Shown in pieces: positions 14,016 through 26,081 of a stretch of DNA of 64,000 bases. Within the stretch, counting starts at the first letter, position 1; every line of letters starts with the position of its first letter. Made by a program: the position numbers and the translations under genes. The notes under the pieces were generated by a model. The model was not told where the DNA came from. It searched no databases and saw only the letters and a program-made list of their open reading frames with translations. Source of the DNA: Seriola aureovittata. Taxonomy: Eukaryota; Chordata; Actinopteri; Carangiformes; Carangidae. The stretch spans positions 11,064,694 to 11,128,693 of the forward strand of contig NC_079369.1 in NCBI RefSeq assembly GCF_021018895.1. Reading direction: 5' to 3'.

Positions 14016-17000
14016 TCAGCTTTCAACAGCAGGTGGTTCCGCCTCTGCAGAGATGGAGTTGTCTGCTTCTTCATAGGTGTGTGTCTGTTGTTCAGCAGGG
14101 CTGTCTGGGCTCGGTCTAAAGAGAAAGTGCACATTCAGTCACAACTACTTCTGCGCTTAAATCACAATTCTGAGTATATTAAATGGGGATGATGCTCACG
14201 TAAGCGTGGTCACGGTTAACAAATGGGTGCCATTCTTACATATGTGCTAAGTGAAGTTTACAAAGGTTCTAAGTATGAGATTTTCCAAGGAGATTCTTCT
14301 CTTTTCTTATTGTACATAAGATACCTGCCATCATATCCTTTCAGCTGCATATGCCACGACAACTGAAAGTAGAGCAAAAATACTGTATATTGCTTCAAAT
14401 GGGATGTTCACCTGTTTGGACTTGAAGGGGTATCGTCATTATTTTCCTCGTGGGCAGGTGATTTTGGTTTTTCCTCTGTCTCCATGTCATCTTTTTTTTG
14501 CTCTGATTCCCCGTTCACTGGAGTGGAATCTAGAAAAGCAGAATTTAGATGATATAAGCATGCAGGGCAAAGCAAACCAAGTCTGATGAAAAAAATCCAC
14601 GTAATGTAGAACCAAGATCACAACAAGATCCAAAATGTGGCTTTTTTTTTTTTTTTTTTTACCTGTGTCTTGTGTTTCTTTTTCATTATCATCTGGTTCC
14701 TTGTTCTCTGTTTGAGGTTTAGCTGCCACCTCTGTCTTTCCCACAAAGCGAAGTTTTAACTTGTTATAAACGTCACTAGCTTTTTCCATGACTGCAGTGC
14801 TGGCTTTATATCGCCGAATCTAAATTGTTGCAACCACAAAAAACACAAAGGGATTAAAATGGAGAGGACAATTCAAATAAGAAACATGCTGCATTGGCCT
14901 GAATATAGCTTGGCCCTGATCATAAGACCACCTATTTTGCAACATCTGTTTTTTAATGAGCACTGTATGAAAATAAGCAGAACTCTGAATAAGACGAGGT
15001 AGGCAGATGTTAACCTCTTGTAAATCAACTGTCACATTTCAATGAATTTGCATCACAGTTAATCAATAACTAAAAATAAGTAAATGTGTTTTATATTGAG
15101 TTATTTAAATAAAATATAATTGACAAAACAAGCTATAGCATCATACAGAGATGCCACAAAAGCAGTTGATTAGTGTTCAATAACCATTAACACTCTGGGA
15201 AGAAACTGCTAACAACCAGGGACACCACTTTTTCCGAGTGTAATTTCCAGAATAGAAACATCAGGTATCCTAGTTTCCATTATTTAAAACATGTATATTA
15301 CCCTGTCTTAATGCTAGATGAGTTTGCAAGCATACAAAGTCAGCCAAATGCACCTTCTTTAATGTGGCAATAACTTCAGCATTCTTATGGAGGATCTGGC
15401 TGGTGACAGGCACAGCCTCAAGCTCTGCCAGGGCTTGTAGACACCGCTCTATGTCCTAGAAAACACGGAAATACATCAAAATTAAGTTTTCAAGCTGACA
15501 TAAAACCACAGAAAGAAGAAAAAACTGCCTGAAATCAAAACCACAGGTGTCACTTACTGGGTTGTCCACTTTGAGTGCAAACTTGATATCTGTGTGGAGT
15601 TTCTGTAACCGTTCTTCTGGTGAAGGCTCTGCATATGAATACACAAAATTACAGTTAATATACTGTACTGAATTATTACTTTCCCTCTCACTGAAATAAC
15701 AACCAACTAACCATTAATGGAAGTCAGCAGCACAGCTTCAATCTGTGCAAATAGGTTTTCCAGGCAATAACTGCCAGTCAGCTGCAGTAAACAAGAGCAG
15801 TGCATGTGAAACTGAGTGTAAATGTATGAGACACCGACCCTTTTTCTTTTCCACTTTCTTCTCTGGTGGCCTCTCTGGTTTGCGTTTGGGTTTTTCAGGT
15901 TTAGACCTAAGAGAGAGAGGGAGGGAACTCTGTGATCTGGGTATATTACGTTTTAATGACGTTATTCTAATGCCATTTGTAAACTGTAGCCTGTTCCTCA
16001 TTGTGCACTCACCTTGATCTGGACTTTTCCTCTAACCGTCTGGCTTTCTTCTCTTTTAGCTCTTTCTCCTTTCTTTCTTTTCTCTCCTTTTCTTTCTTTA
16101 TTCTTGCCTTTTTCTGGTTGTCTGGCTTTTTGGGTTTCTTCACCTTTACATGAGAATGGCACAAGAAGCTACATATGTTAATAGCACCAAGAATCACCTG
16201 CTATCTTGTTACTTTGCAAAAAAAAGCTAAATATAACACATAATTTAGATAATTAACATGTGTTTGTTTTTATTTTCAGTAAGCCACTGTACCTCAGCTG
16301 GTGGTGGAGAGTCAGAGTCAGAGGGTGCAGGGATCGGAGGTGGAGGGGGTTTCTTTGACTTCTTCAATGGGTGATCATCTACACCCTCGTCTGAGCTACT
16401 GCTGCTATCACTGTCGCTCCCTTTTTTACCCTTATCTTTGTCTTTTTTCTTTTTCTCCTCTTCCTCTTTCTCTCTCTCACGTAACCGCCGAAGCTCCTCT
16501 GCCTCCTCCTTTTTCCGGCGCTCCTCTAGCTCTCGCCTGCGTTCCTCATCTCGTTTCTTCCACTCACTGATGCGGTCAGGTTCACTATCACTGAGACAAC
16601 ACAGGGCAACTTTTATGGTACCTTTTACGCCAAGCAAAACTGCATATTAGAATTCATAATAGTGTGTTAATATGTGGTGCATGAGCGGATAAAAAGAAGC
16701 CTGAGGGCAGCCTGACCTGTCGCTGTCGGAGGATGATGATGGTGCTCGTTTTGCCGGGGTGGGTTTGGGTTTCCGTGCACGAGGCTTTGGTGCAGGCTTC
16801 TCTGTGGAGGAGAAAAACAAGCACATTTACATGAGCAAAAACAAGGGCATGAAACCTCCCCTTCAATATCAAATAACATACATGTCTACAACTTTGCATG
16901 AAGCTCTAATTGATAAATAAATAAATCAGACTGCACCTTTCTTGCGTGCTTGTGGGCCCTTCCGAGGAGGCGGCTCCGAGTCTGATTCAGACTTGGAGCC

Positions 17001-17376
17001 AGACTGGGATTCTGAGCCAGACAGAGCTGGTCGAGGTTTCTCATCCTCTGAGTCACTGTCCACTACTTTCTTCTCTGACCCTGATCCTGAGTCTGAATCC
17101 GAGTCAGACGAAGCCTTCTGCAACATCACAGAGAAAAGGGGATAGAGGAAGAGATAGGGCAAAGAACTCAAAAACTGCCATCACATAAGATATTCAAAAT
17201 TCTTTTACTGTATAAGGGGACAAACGGTTCACCTTTTTCTTCCCTCTGCCTCCTGTTTTCTTTCCACCTCTTCCACCAGTTTTCTTCTCTGGAGTAAAGT
17301 CCTATTGGAAAAAACAAATGTACAATATTTTTAGTTTTAGTTTGTTTCATTTCAGAGCATGCAAAATCATACCATG

Positions 17377-17413
<37 letters not shown>

Positions 17414-20024
17414 TACCTGGTCACTGTTCTTTCCAGAGTCAGATTCTGAAGGTGTGGGTTCTGATTCAGAGGGGGATCCACTCTCCTCTTCATCTCGGTC
17501 ACTAGACGAGCCTCGAGCCTTTTTTGGAGGAGGAGGCCGCTAAAACAGAAAAAGAACAAGCAACAGAAATAAACTGAATCAACTATATTATTAAAGTTAT
17601 TTGTCATTCTAGTCAATTGTTAAAGCCAAACAACCTGATCTGTAAAATTTGCACTCAAGCCATGTAGATGAGTTCCATTAATCATGGTTCTTATGCTTTT
17701 TATCATTGCTGTGACATCCCCTGATTTGAAAAAGGAAGCTAATTAGTCGTCTTTTTTTGTTTGCATCCCTTTTCCTTTCTTACTTAAGCAGACAAATTCT
17801 CAATAAGTAGCCAGGCACTGCTAATTGTTATGATAACCATGACCAAGAACCTCTTTTTCTATTCACATCAATAACACTGTTATATTGTGATCACAGACGT
17901 TAATCATAAATGAAACTGAATGTCTGAACTACCTTGGGAGCTGGGGGCTTTCGCTTCACTCCGCCTCCCCTTCCACGGTCTTCACTCCCAGAATCTGAGT
18001 CAACCTCACTTCCTGAGTCGGCTTTCTGAGGAACTGCAACCTCTTCATCCTCATCCTCGTCACTTCCTCCTCCAGCATTGTTGCCTTCACTGTCAGATGA
18101 ACTGGCTGGCTGCAGATGAACCACAATAAGAAGATTAACGTAAATTTTTCATTGACATGAAATGCAGTATACAATGCCTGTCAAAAAATCCAGTCTCTTT
18201 GTTGTTGCACTTTCAGTGTTTTAAAGAATATTTTATGACATTTCGCCCTTCCTTGACAATTTGCATTAGAACGGGCTGATGTTGCGATTATACAACATGT
18301 TAAACAGTTATGCACCATACATGAAACTTTAATTGGAAGAAACTCATAAGTTACTGTTGAGCAGAGATGTCGCCACAGAATTCTAAAATAATAGATATCA
18401 TGATTTCTAAAATTTTATGAAATTAGGATCACAAACAACAAATGAGTCTGAGCCAAAACTAAAATAAGTGGGTGACACAGTATGACATCCTAAGTTAAGT
18501 CAACATCAGTAGTATCTTTTTACGTATGGGGTAATGAAGAATTATGAATGCTTCAGATTATCAGGGTGACTTACTACAGGCGGGGCACTGTAGGAGGCAT
18601 GTGGATTGTTCTGGATCTCCCATAACCCTTCATTGAATCCCTTCCTTTTGTTGGGCTTTCCGTAGCGTTCTCTGTACTTTTCATAGGCAAAAAGGTCCTT
18701 TGGTGCAAGGAATGCTCTGTGAAACAGAGAGATAAAGAAAATGTGAACAATTTACCTATTTAACTGAAACCAAACCAATGTTGTCTTAAAATAAAAGACT
18801 GTTTACTTTACACTGTGGTTAACCAAGTTTTACACAGACTTGAGACATTAGAACAGTTGACTGTGCCATCTAGTGATGGATTAATATACTGCAGGTGCCA
18901 TCTTGTCAAACAGAAGGTGTTTGATGCTGGATCAAACATGTCAACACATCTCACATCTCACATCTCTGGGTAACATACTGGACACTCAATCTCACACAAC
19001 TCAATGGTTAACAGTGAACCTTCAGAAAAGAATAAAGTTTACAAAAGGAAACTAACAAGAAGTGGTCTGACACAAAAGTAGTGATAAAACACAAAAGGAA
19101 GTTTTTGTTTTCGTCACCATTGTTCTCACATTGGATAGCAGGTTAAAAAATAGATGAGTCAGGGCTTAAATTTAAATTTGGCACTGCCAATTCAACCATG
19201 CATCACAAAAAAGGGAAATGTTCTACAGTTAATGGATTTCAGCCAGTAATGTGATTTGATTCCCCTCCTTTCAGACTGATAAGAAAATCAATTGTAGTCA
19301 CATAACTTTTAACAGTTCTGCTAGTGCAATTAACCTTTAACTTTAAGAGACTGACGATAGCGTTGTACTCACGTTTCATGTGTTCCAAAGAAAAATATTG
19401 GGATTTTATTAGGAGGTGGTTTCACTGCCCCATCAGCCACATCTTCAATCTGTAAACAACAAAAAAATACAAGTGTCAAACAACATTTGACACACATTTT
19501 CTGTGGACCTGGGACTCGACTATGGTGGTACTATGTACTAATGTTGGTTACCTCTACAAAACAAAACAGTATCAATTAATTTGAACTTATTTGGATTGTT
19601 TGGATATACAATGGACAATAAAGAAGTTTTAACATGGAGAAGATGCCTTCTTGTCTGGAAAAAATAGGCGGTTATCTAGAACGTCATTTCCAAAATAATA
19701 ACGTTAGCTTTGCTGCTGTACGTCTCAAAAATAGATGAGGCCGACAGCATCTCATGCAAATTATGCTGCTGGTGCACTGGCTGCGGGCCTCTAACGCAGC
19801 CCCTCAGCCCAGGAAAGATTAAGTTATGTATCTGTGTGATAGGTATCCATGTCAGACATAATCGAAGATACACAGAGAACCTTCTACTGCGTCCCATGCA
19901 GAGCAGCCCACCCCCTCCGCCCCTCCGGCTGCTGTTAACGTTACTTGCTTACCCTGGCTGGCCAGTGGGGGTATCCCTTCATTTTAGCGAAGACCAGGTC
20001 TCCGGGTTGGAAGTTGTGTGGCAT
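14016..20024 (-). CDS. hdgfl2: Hepatoma-derived growth factor-like protein 2 (PWWP / IBD chromatin protein)
   Basis: Nuclear chromatin reader: the PWWP domain binds methylated H3K36 nucleosomes and the C-terminal integrase-binding domain (IBD) docks partner proteins. ATG is at 20022-20024 ([20 protein letters not shown]). CDS exons: 19953-20024, 19373-19449, 18575-18716, 17933-18109, 17417-17539, 17233-17301, 16937-17117, 16717-16801, 16293-16590, 16013-16143, 15839-15906, 15558-15628, 15354-15455, 14663-14819, 14412-14529, 14016-14115. Total is 656 aa, close to the human protein (about 670). PWWP spans residues about 1-95. Ser/Asp/Glu-rich and Lys-rich low-complexity follows, and the IBD is near residues 478-555 ([20 protein letters not shown], later KKIRRYKA). 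KIRRYKA and the length favour hdgfl2 over psip1 or hdgf. Acidic repeats create many shadow ORFs on the other strand. Confidence 0.94.
17381..17410. repeat. (GT)15 microsatellite in hdgfl2 intron
   Basis: An uninterrupted GT dinucleotide tract of 30 bp, a few bases from the donor site of the exon ending at 17417. Confidence 0.95.
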
Positions 20025-21165
20025 TGTCCTGCTCCTTAGTGCAGCTTGGATTTAAAGAATATTCAGCTGCGTAGCGTTTCTGTGTCTCTCTTCGTTTGCT
20101 GTTTTCAGGTCGACACGAAACCTGGAAACGATGGGGTTAGCTAGCAAGCTAACAGTGTACTAACGTTACCGCGAGAAGAGATAGCGTAGGGGAGATAGCA
20201 ACAACGCACTACATACTTCCGGTGAAGGCTTGTTCTCATGCTTCAAAATAAAGGTCTATATACTCGGAACCAAAATATTGTAATGAAATGGAAGATCGGT
20301 CAATCGTAGGTGCATCTGGCATGAAATATACAACTAAAACGAATGGCCATACAAATAATAATCAATTTCAATTATCTTAAATATAAATCATGTCTTATTT
20401 GCTGAATAGACAATGAAATGGGTAAACTTTTCGTAGGTGGGTTGGGGTTAGAGTTAGCTGCCAGTCTCATCATTGTCAAGGTGTCAACTTCCAACTTCCA
20501 TATATATTCAAAGTTTATTTGTTTTGAACAAAATTCTCTAAAAATATGAAGAATTAACAAGAATACATACACACAAATACACACACAAACACATACATAT
20601 AGAAATTAAAAAAGAAACTACATTTTGTGGATACTTAAAGTCTTAATGGCTTTCTTATGCTCAAAAAGGTGTATGTTAGGTTTCTTTGTGAACATTTACA
20701 TTTATGAATCTAAAACTTGGCATTGATATCAAATATTTTCTGTCAATTAATCTTAGTCCCACACAGGATGTTGAACATCAGTCCAAGTCCCACATGTACA
20801 CATTGATTGATCAGTGATACGGTGGAAAGTCCACGTGTCAGAATTGTCATTTTGTTTGTTGGATAAATCAAATGTATGCATTTTAAAATGACTAAATTAT
20901 GTAGCGTTACCGACTTTTATTCTATAGAGCAAATTGAGCCTGTTTGCCATAGCGGATATAATGTCGTGCAATGTTGTGAGACGCTTCACTGATCCGGATG
21001 TAGCAGCCTGGTCATTTCCATTCGATACGACAACCGGAGCGGAAATCCCGCCTTTTGTGCTTCGCTATTGGCTGACTTGCGATCAGTTTCCTATTCATCC
21101 AATGACATATTACAATGTGGAAGGATTCATTGACCTCCCACCGGATTCACCTCTAATGCGAAGCC
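20025..21165. promoter_or_regulatory. Divergent intergenic region between hdgfl2 and fh
   Basis: This 1.1-kb gap separates two genes transcribed away from each other. On the hdgfl2 side there is an ETS-type core ACTTCCGG at 20215-20222 and GTTAGC/GCTAAC words at 20136-20168. On the fh side two CCAAT boxes lie in opposite orientations (ATTGG 20067+1000 = 21067-21071; CCAAT 21099-21103), within 100 bp of the fh start codon. The central part (20,280-20,900) is AT-rich and featureless. Regulatory roles are inferred from motif and position. Confidence 0.5.
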
Positions 21166-22665
21166 ATGTTTCGGTCTCTGAGTCGCGTCCAGCAGTTTAA
21201 CTGCAACCTCCTGACTCTGCAAAGACACAGAGTCAACTCTAAACTCCTCATCTGTACGTCCAGAATGGCCGGTTCAGAGTTCAGGATTGAGCGGGACACG
21301 TTCGGTGAGCTCAAGGTCCCAGCTGACAAGTACTACGGTGCCCAGACTGTCAGATCTACCATGAACTTCAAGATTGGGGGACCGAGTGAGAGAATGCCAA
21401 TCCAAGTGATCAAGGCCTTTGGTGTCCTGAAGAGAGCGGCCGCTGAGGTGAACAAGGAGTACGGCCTCAACCCAAAGATAGCAGATGCAATCATTCAGGC
21501 TGCAGATGAGGTTTCAGCTGGTAAACTGGATGATCATTTCCCTCTGGTGGTGTGGCAGACTGGATCTGGAACTCAGTCCAACATGAACGTGAATGAGGTG
21601 ATCAGCAACAGAGCTATTGAGATCATGGGAGGGAAACTAGGCTCCAAAGATCCCGTCCACCCTAATGACCATGTCAACAAGAGTCAGAGCTCCAATGACA
21701 CCTTCCCCACTGCCATGCACATTGCTGCAGCCACAGAAGTCCACCATGTCCTGCTGCCCGGCCTGCAGACTCTGCATGATGCTCTGGCTGCTAAAGCTGA
21801 AGAGTTCAAAGACATCATTAAGATTGGGCGCACACACACTCAGGATGCTGTGCCACTCTCACTTGGACAGGAGTTTGGCGGTTACGTCCAGCAGGTGAAG
21901 TACAGCATAGAGAGAGTGAAGTCCGCCATGCCCAGGGTGTATGAGCTGGCAGCAGGAGGCACCGCAGTAGGAACAGGACTCAACACCCGCATTGGCTTTG
22001 CTGAGAAAGTAGCTTCCACTGTTTCCTCTCTCACGGGCTTGCCATTTGTGACAGCTCCCAACAAGTTCGAAGCTCTGGCAGCCCACGATGCCCTGGTGGA
22101 GCTGAGTGGAGCTCTGAACACAGTGGCTGTCAGCATGATGAAGATTGCCAACGACATTCGCTTCTTGGGATCAGGCCCCCGTTCTGGCCTGGGGGAGCTC
22201 ATCTTACCAGAGAATGAGCCGGGAAGCAGCATCATGCCAGGCAAGGTGAACCCAACCCAGTGTGAGGCCATGACCATGGTTGCAGCCCAGGTGATGGGAA
22301 ACAACGTTGCGGTCACCATCGGAGGCAGCAACGGGCACTTTGAACTCAACGTCTTCAAACCTATGATGATCAAGAACGTCCTGAACTCTGCACGGCTACT
22401 GGGCGATGCGTCCGTCTCCTTCACCAACAACTGTGTGGTGGGCATCGAGGCCAACACAGAGAGAATCAACAAGCTCATGAATGAGTCTCTCATGTTGGTC
22501 ACTGCACTCAACCCACACATCGGTTATGACAAAGCAGCAACCATCGCCAAGACCGCTCATAAGAAAGGCTCTACACTGAAGGCTGTGGCTGTGGAGCTGG
22601 GCTACCTGACTGAGGAGCAGTTTGACCAGTGGGTGAAACCAAGTGACATGCTGGGGCCAAAGTAA
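21166..22665 (+). CDS. fh: Fumarate hydratase, intronless full-length ORF
   Basis: Class II fumarase, which interconverts fumarate and malate in the TCA cycle; in animals one gene serves mitochondria and cytosol. The ORF is 499 aa with no intron, close to human FH (510 aa). Residues 1-33 are Arg-rich and free of acidic residues, as in a mitochondrial presequence. A second ATG at 21265 (Met34, [19 protein letters not shown]) matches the cytosolic start in other vertebrates. The family signature [10 protein letters not shown] is at residues 353-362, and [12 protein letters not shown] and [20 protein letters not shown] are intact. The frame has no damage, so it looks functional. Vertebrate fh genes I know of are multi-exon, so this is either a retrocopy or a lineage with intron loss. 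Two CCAAT boxes lie just upstream. No poly(A) tract or target-site duplication was seen. Confidence 0.95.
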   Translation: MFRSLSRVQQFNCNLLTLQRHRVNSKLLICTSRMAGSEFRIERDTFGELKVPADKYYGAQTVRSTMNFKIGGPSERMPIQVIKAFGVLKRAAAEVNKEYGLNPKIADAIIQAADEVSAGKLDDHFPLVVWQTGSGTQSNMNVNEVISNRAIEIMGGKLGSKDPVHPNDHVNKSQSSNDTFPTAMHIAAATEVHHVLLPGLQTLHDALAAKAEEFKDIIKIGRTHTQDAVPLSLGQEFGGYVQQVKYSIERVKSAMPRVYELAAGGTAVGTGLNTRIGFAEKVASTVSSLTGLPFVTAPNKFEALAAHDALVELSGALNTVAVSMMKIANDIRFLGSGPRSGLGELILPENEPGSSIMPGKVNPTQCEAMTMVAAQVMGNNVAVTIGGSNGHFELNVFKPMMIKNVLNSARLLGDASVSFTNNCVVGIEANTERINKLMNESLMLVTALNPHIGYDKAATIAKTAHKKGSTLKAVAVELGYLTEEQFDQWVKPSDMLGPK

Positions 22666-23500
22666 ACTCTGACATCACAACAAACACTACAAAGCAAAGA
22701 AAATACAGTTTCTAATGAGAGAAAAGAGTATTTCTGTTAAATCAAATAAGAACTGTTGGAACAAAACTTGCTCTGAATCCTGAACATCTCTTACCTCTTA
22801 GTAAAAAGTTTGAGAATCCTTTGCTGTTGTTTGATGCAGCATCTTACTGGTGTTATTCAACTTACCCCAGTTAAATATGGTGAGGGAAAAAGTTTTCTCA
22901 TGTCATATTAGACCTGGGCCAAATATTTAAATTTTTACGGTTTTCTTCAGCTTACTAAACATTTGTAACACATGATGCAAAGATTGTCAAAATGTTGAAA
23001 ATCAACACAACAGTATATCTCATTTGTGGATGTTACTTCACCCAGGTTTGTCACACATACACCTTTATGTCTTAAATGTCTGTTTTATCAAACAGTGTAT
23101 TGTTGTTAATGGATACACCTGTTGCTTAACCTCATCAGTAAGAAGTTTCACCATCAATACAACTTTTTCTGTAGTTAACTGTTCATTTGTAAACCATCTT
23201 GTTGGTTTTGCTGGTCAGTCCTGTGAAATACTTTGACTCTATTCAGATATTAGTTGGTACCTTCAGGGTTGTTCACACATTCACCCTGTGCCATCCCAAA
23301 TAATTTAACATGGGCTACTGTACCTAGTGTGTTCTGGTTTACAGCATGTGTGCCATTTGTGCAGCGTTCCAGTTCAATGAATTATATGTTAATTAAAAAG
23401 CAAATTTATTCTGGTTTTCTGACATTTATATTGTGTACACACACACGCGCACACACTTGTCTAATTAAATCATCAAGGATATACAGTATGTAAGAAAAGG
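22666..23500 (+). other. Downstream region of fh, convergent with fam32a
   Basis: Non-coding. It should contain the fh 3' UTR, but I see no canonical AATAAA close to the stop codon. It meets the 3' end of the minus-strand fam32a gene. A short (AC)n tract with CG interruptions lies near 23438-23457. No gene is supported. Confidence 0.4.
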
Positions 23501-23682
23501 AAAACAAAGATAAATTATGTTTACTCAAATCCTTTATTGTATACACCAGAGGTTACAACCAAAGAATAAATGGTTGCCAGTTGAACAAATTCTAATTGTT
23601 CAAATATATAGAAAACATTTCAAAAAACAAGATTTTTGTACAAGCGGTAAACAAAATAACAAGGTGAACATTTGCTCCTCTT

Positions 23683-25760
23683 CTACTTGGTCCAGCTGAC
23701 CTTGGGAATATCATAATGCTCCGTCAGGGTGTCAAGGTGGCGATTGAAATCCTGCAAACAAATGAAACAATGGAAGATACATTAATTTTTGCCCACATTT
23801 CTCTGTTCATGAATATGAGTGCATTTCTGGTGCAACTTGGAACATCTAAAAGATACAAACAAATGTTTCACATTTAAAATGATTTAGAAAAAAAAAAAGA
23901 AAAACCATTTAGAGCTACAGTATGTCGATCACCCAACTTAATTTACTTGAATGATTGTGCTGCTTTACAAGTTTGAATTAAACCAAATTGAAAGGTGCTC
24001 TGCAAGGTCTGATACACAACTTACCTCAACTCTGTGTTTGTGTGTCTTTGAAGCTTTGTTCAATATCCTTTCCATTTGCTGTAAGAAAAGAGAGACAGAG
24101 ACAAAATGAATGCCTTGAAAAATGTACACTATCACTGTCAGTTTAGTCACACTATAAACACCTTCACAAACACATTACTACCAGTATACTTCTAAATGAC
24201 TACAAGAAAACGTGGGTACTGAACTTGTCATTTGTGACTGCTAGTGACAACAGGCACCATCACCTGTTCGCAATAAATCAAATGTTAAAACTTCCATAAC
24301 TCAATCAAATTGTTCTAATACCAATGGCCTCCTATAGCTGGAAATATACTGAAAATATGAAGGGTGTATGTCTTAGTTTTGAACATCATCCCATGTTTTT
24401 TAGCAGTACACATGTTGATCATTAAATGAAGAGAATGTTCACCGTGTTCATGTTTTGGTGCTTCACCATGTTTATGATCTACAACACATTATGCTGCAAC
24501 ACTAAAGCTTTCAAATGATGAACTTTGTACCTTGAATAGAAAAAGGGTCTGGTAAATGACAATAACTTACTCTCTTCTCTTGCATCTTGTCAAAGGCCAT
24601 TTGTGCCGGTGTCCTTTTGTCAACATAGGCTTTCTTGGTTTTCACCTCCTCCTCGTTTTGACTCGTCACAACCTGCTCCAAGCGATGCTTACTCTCTTTA
24701 TCCTTCTTCTTCTTCCTAAAAAATTCATTGAATAACAGTTAGTTGATTAAGTGGCTTGTCAGAGGCCTGTACTACGAAGTAGGATTTGTGGTTAGCGAGG
24801 TAACTTCAGATTTAACCCTGGGTTTTCAGGGTTACTACGGTGGCTCACTTCTTACTGGGGTAAATCGCTTCAAGCTAATTTACCTGCAGGTATCAGCGTT
24901 TCTTGTCATATCATATTGAATACTTCATTCATGGTTCTGACTGTGTTCCTTATAATTAACAACTCCGCCTCTTTCACGTTAACTTGCTCGTGGCCGGATA
25001 TGTACACCCAGGGTTAACTGAGCCAGTTGATTACGAGCTTCGTATAACAGATTATCCAGGACGGCCAATGTTACTTTAAATTAAGCCAGATGATGAAACG
25101 ATATCCTGGGAATGTTTTTGTTTTTTTCCTGGTACATGCCTTAAGCCATCCAGTGCCAGCCACAAAGAAACACGTCCACAAACAAACCTGTCATTTGTCT
25201 TATCAAGCTCGTGTATATCGTTCGCACTTGTGGTGTCTAGGTTTCTATGTTTAACCATTTGTCGTGTAAAGTGACTGTGTTAGACAATGTTTATATTATA
25301 TATTTCGCTATTAGTTTGACATGTTGAGGTCGAGTTCGAGTTCATCTCCTTAATCCCACGTAGTTTGTTGTTTTTGATGAGCTAATGCTAACTAGCTAAT
25401 GTTTATTAGACACTTCATAATGTTACGGCGAACAGTGCTGAGGTCACAAATGGGACCAGTGATATACCAGAGTAAAATACTCTTTTCTAGTGTATTTGCC
25501 AAAATAAATCTTTATCGTATTCACACAATCCTATTAAACGTTAAAGAAACATCGACAGTTTTCTATTAGCAAACAGGCTAACATTAGCCTCGCCTGAATA
25601 CCAGGGTTTTTTAATCAGTCGTGACTAGGTATTTTATATATTTTTGTCGCTTATCAAAATATGTTTCCAAATGCCAGAATACTTACTTTTTGCCTGCTGA
25701 AATGTTTCCCAGGCCTTTTATTTTCAGTGCACTCTTCTGGACTGTGGCATACTCCGACAT
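23683..25760 (-). CDS. fam32a: FAM32A family nuclear protein
   Basis: Small conserved nuclear protein, reported as a component of the catalytic spliceosome whose C-terminal tail helps exon ligation. ATG is at 25758-25760 (MSEYATVQKSALKIKGLG). CDS exons: 25687-25760, 24571-24715, 24025-24078, 23683-23751; all keep frame and give 113 aa (human 112). A Lys-rich stretch at residues 24-31 is followed by KRTPAQMAFDKMQEKRQMER and ends in the hallmark tail HYDIPKVSWTK. A minus-strand AATAAA at 23533-23538 lies 145 bp past the stop and is a likely poly(A) signal. Intron 1 (970 bp) holds a MITE-like insertion. The gene is head-to-head with mrpl54. Confidence 0.96.
24767..25050. mobile_element. MITE-like element with short inverted ends in fam32a intron 1
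   Basis: The left end reads CCTGTACTACGAAG and the right end GCTTCGTATAACAG, which are imperfect inverted repeats about 280 bp apart. The inner flanks (TTTAACCCTGGGTTTTCAGG near 24,820 and CCAGGGTTAACTGAGCC near 25,015) are also complementary. This pattern is typical of a small non-autonomous DNA transposon. From memory it resembles a repeat dispersed in percomorph genomes, but I cannot assign the superfamily and did not find a clear target-site duplication. Confidence 0.6.
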
Positions 25761-26081
25761 TTTCGAGAAGCTTATTCCTCCCACTCTTCTTCTTCTTGTT
25801 CTTGTTTTTCTTCTTCTGCTCCTCCCTCTTCTTCTGTTTTATTATTACAGTACCAGACACTGGTACACTTGTGGTGCCACCTGTCGGACTAAAGGGAAAT
25901 TACCAATGACCCAAGCGGACCACCTTATATCAGCAGTCTTGTAGTGCGTCTTCCCGTCCAGCGGGGAGCAGTAGATTATTTTCACAGAGCCAAAGACAAA
26001 GCGGAAAGCGGAAATTAGAGAGAGCCGTGAATGTCAAACTAGTATGGTATGGACTGCGATTTTAAGTAACCTAAAATAAAA
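25761..26081. promoter_or_regulatory. Shared bidirectional promoter region of fam32a and mrpl54
   Basis: Only 321 bp separate the start codons of the divergent fam32a (minus) and mrpl54 (plus) genes. A CCAAT box is at 25913-25917, near the middle. A pyrimidine-rich run (CTTCTTCTT type) lies at 25,785-25,840 in the fam32a 5' UTR side. Bidirectional use is inferred from spacing. Confidence 0.6.

Noticed and set aside
15720..15790. Possible extra hdgfl2 exon between exons 11 and 12
   Set aside because: Exon 11 joins exon 12 in frame at the conserved [10 protein letters not shown] motif, so the segment is not needed and no matching donor/acceptor pair keeps frame.
16301..17188. Several plus-strand Ser-rich ORFs within hdgfl2
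   Set aside because: They are shadows of the acidic and Lys-rich low-complexity exons on the minus strand.
20934..21200. An 88-codon plus-strand ORF overlapping the fh start
   Set aside because: It overlaps the fh start in another frame, includes the promoter CCAAT boxes and resembles no family I know; it is promoter/5' UTR sequence.
21882..22520. A 212-codon minus-strand ORF inside fh
   Set aside because: Antisense shadow of a GC-rich conserved coding sequence; no family resemblance.
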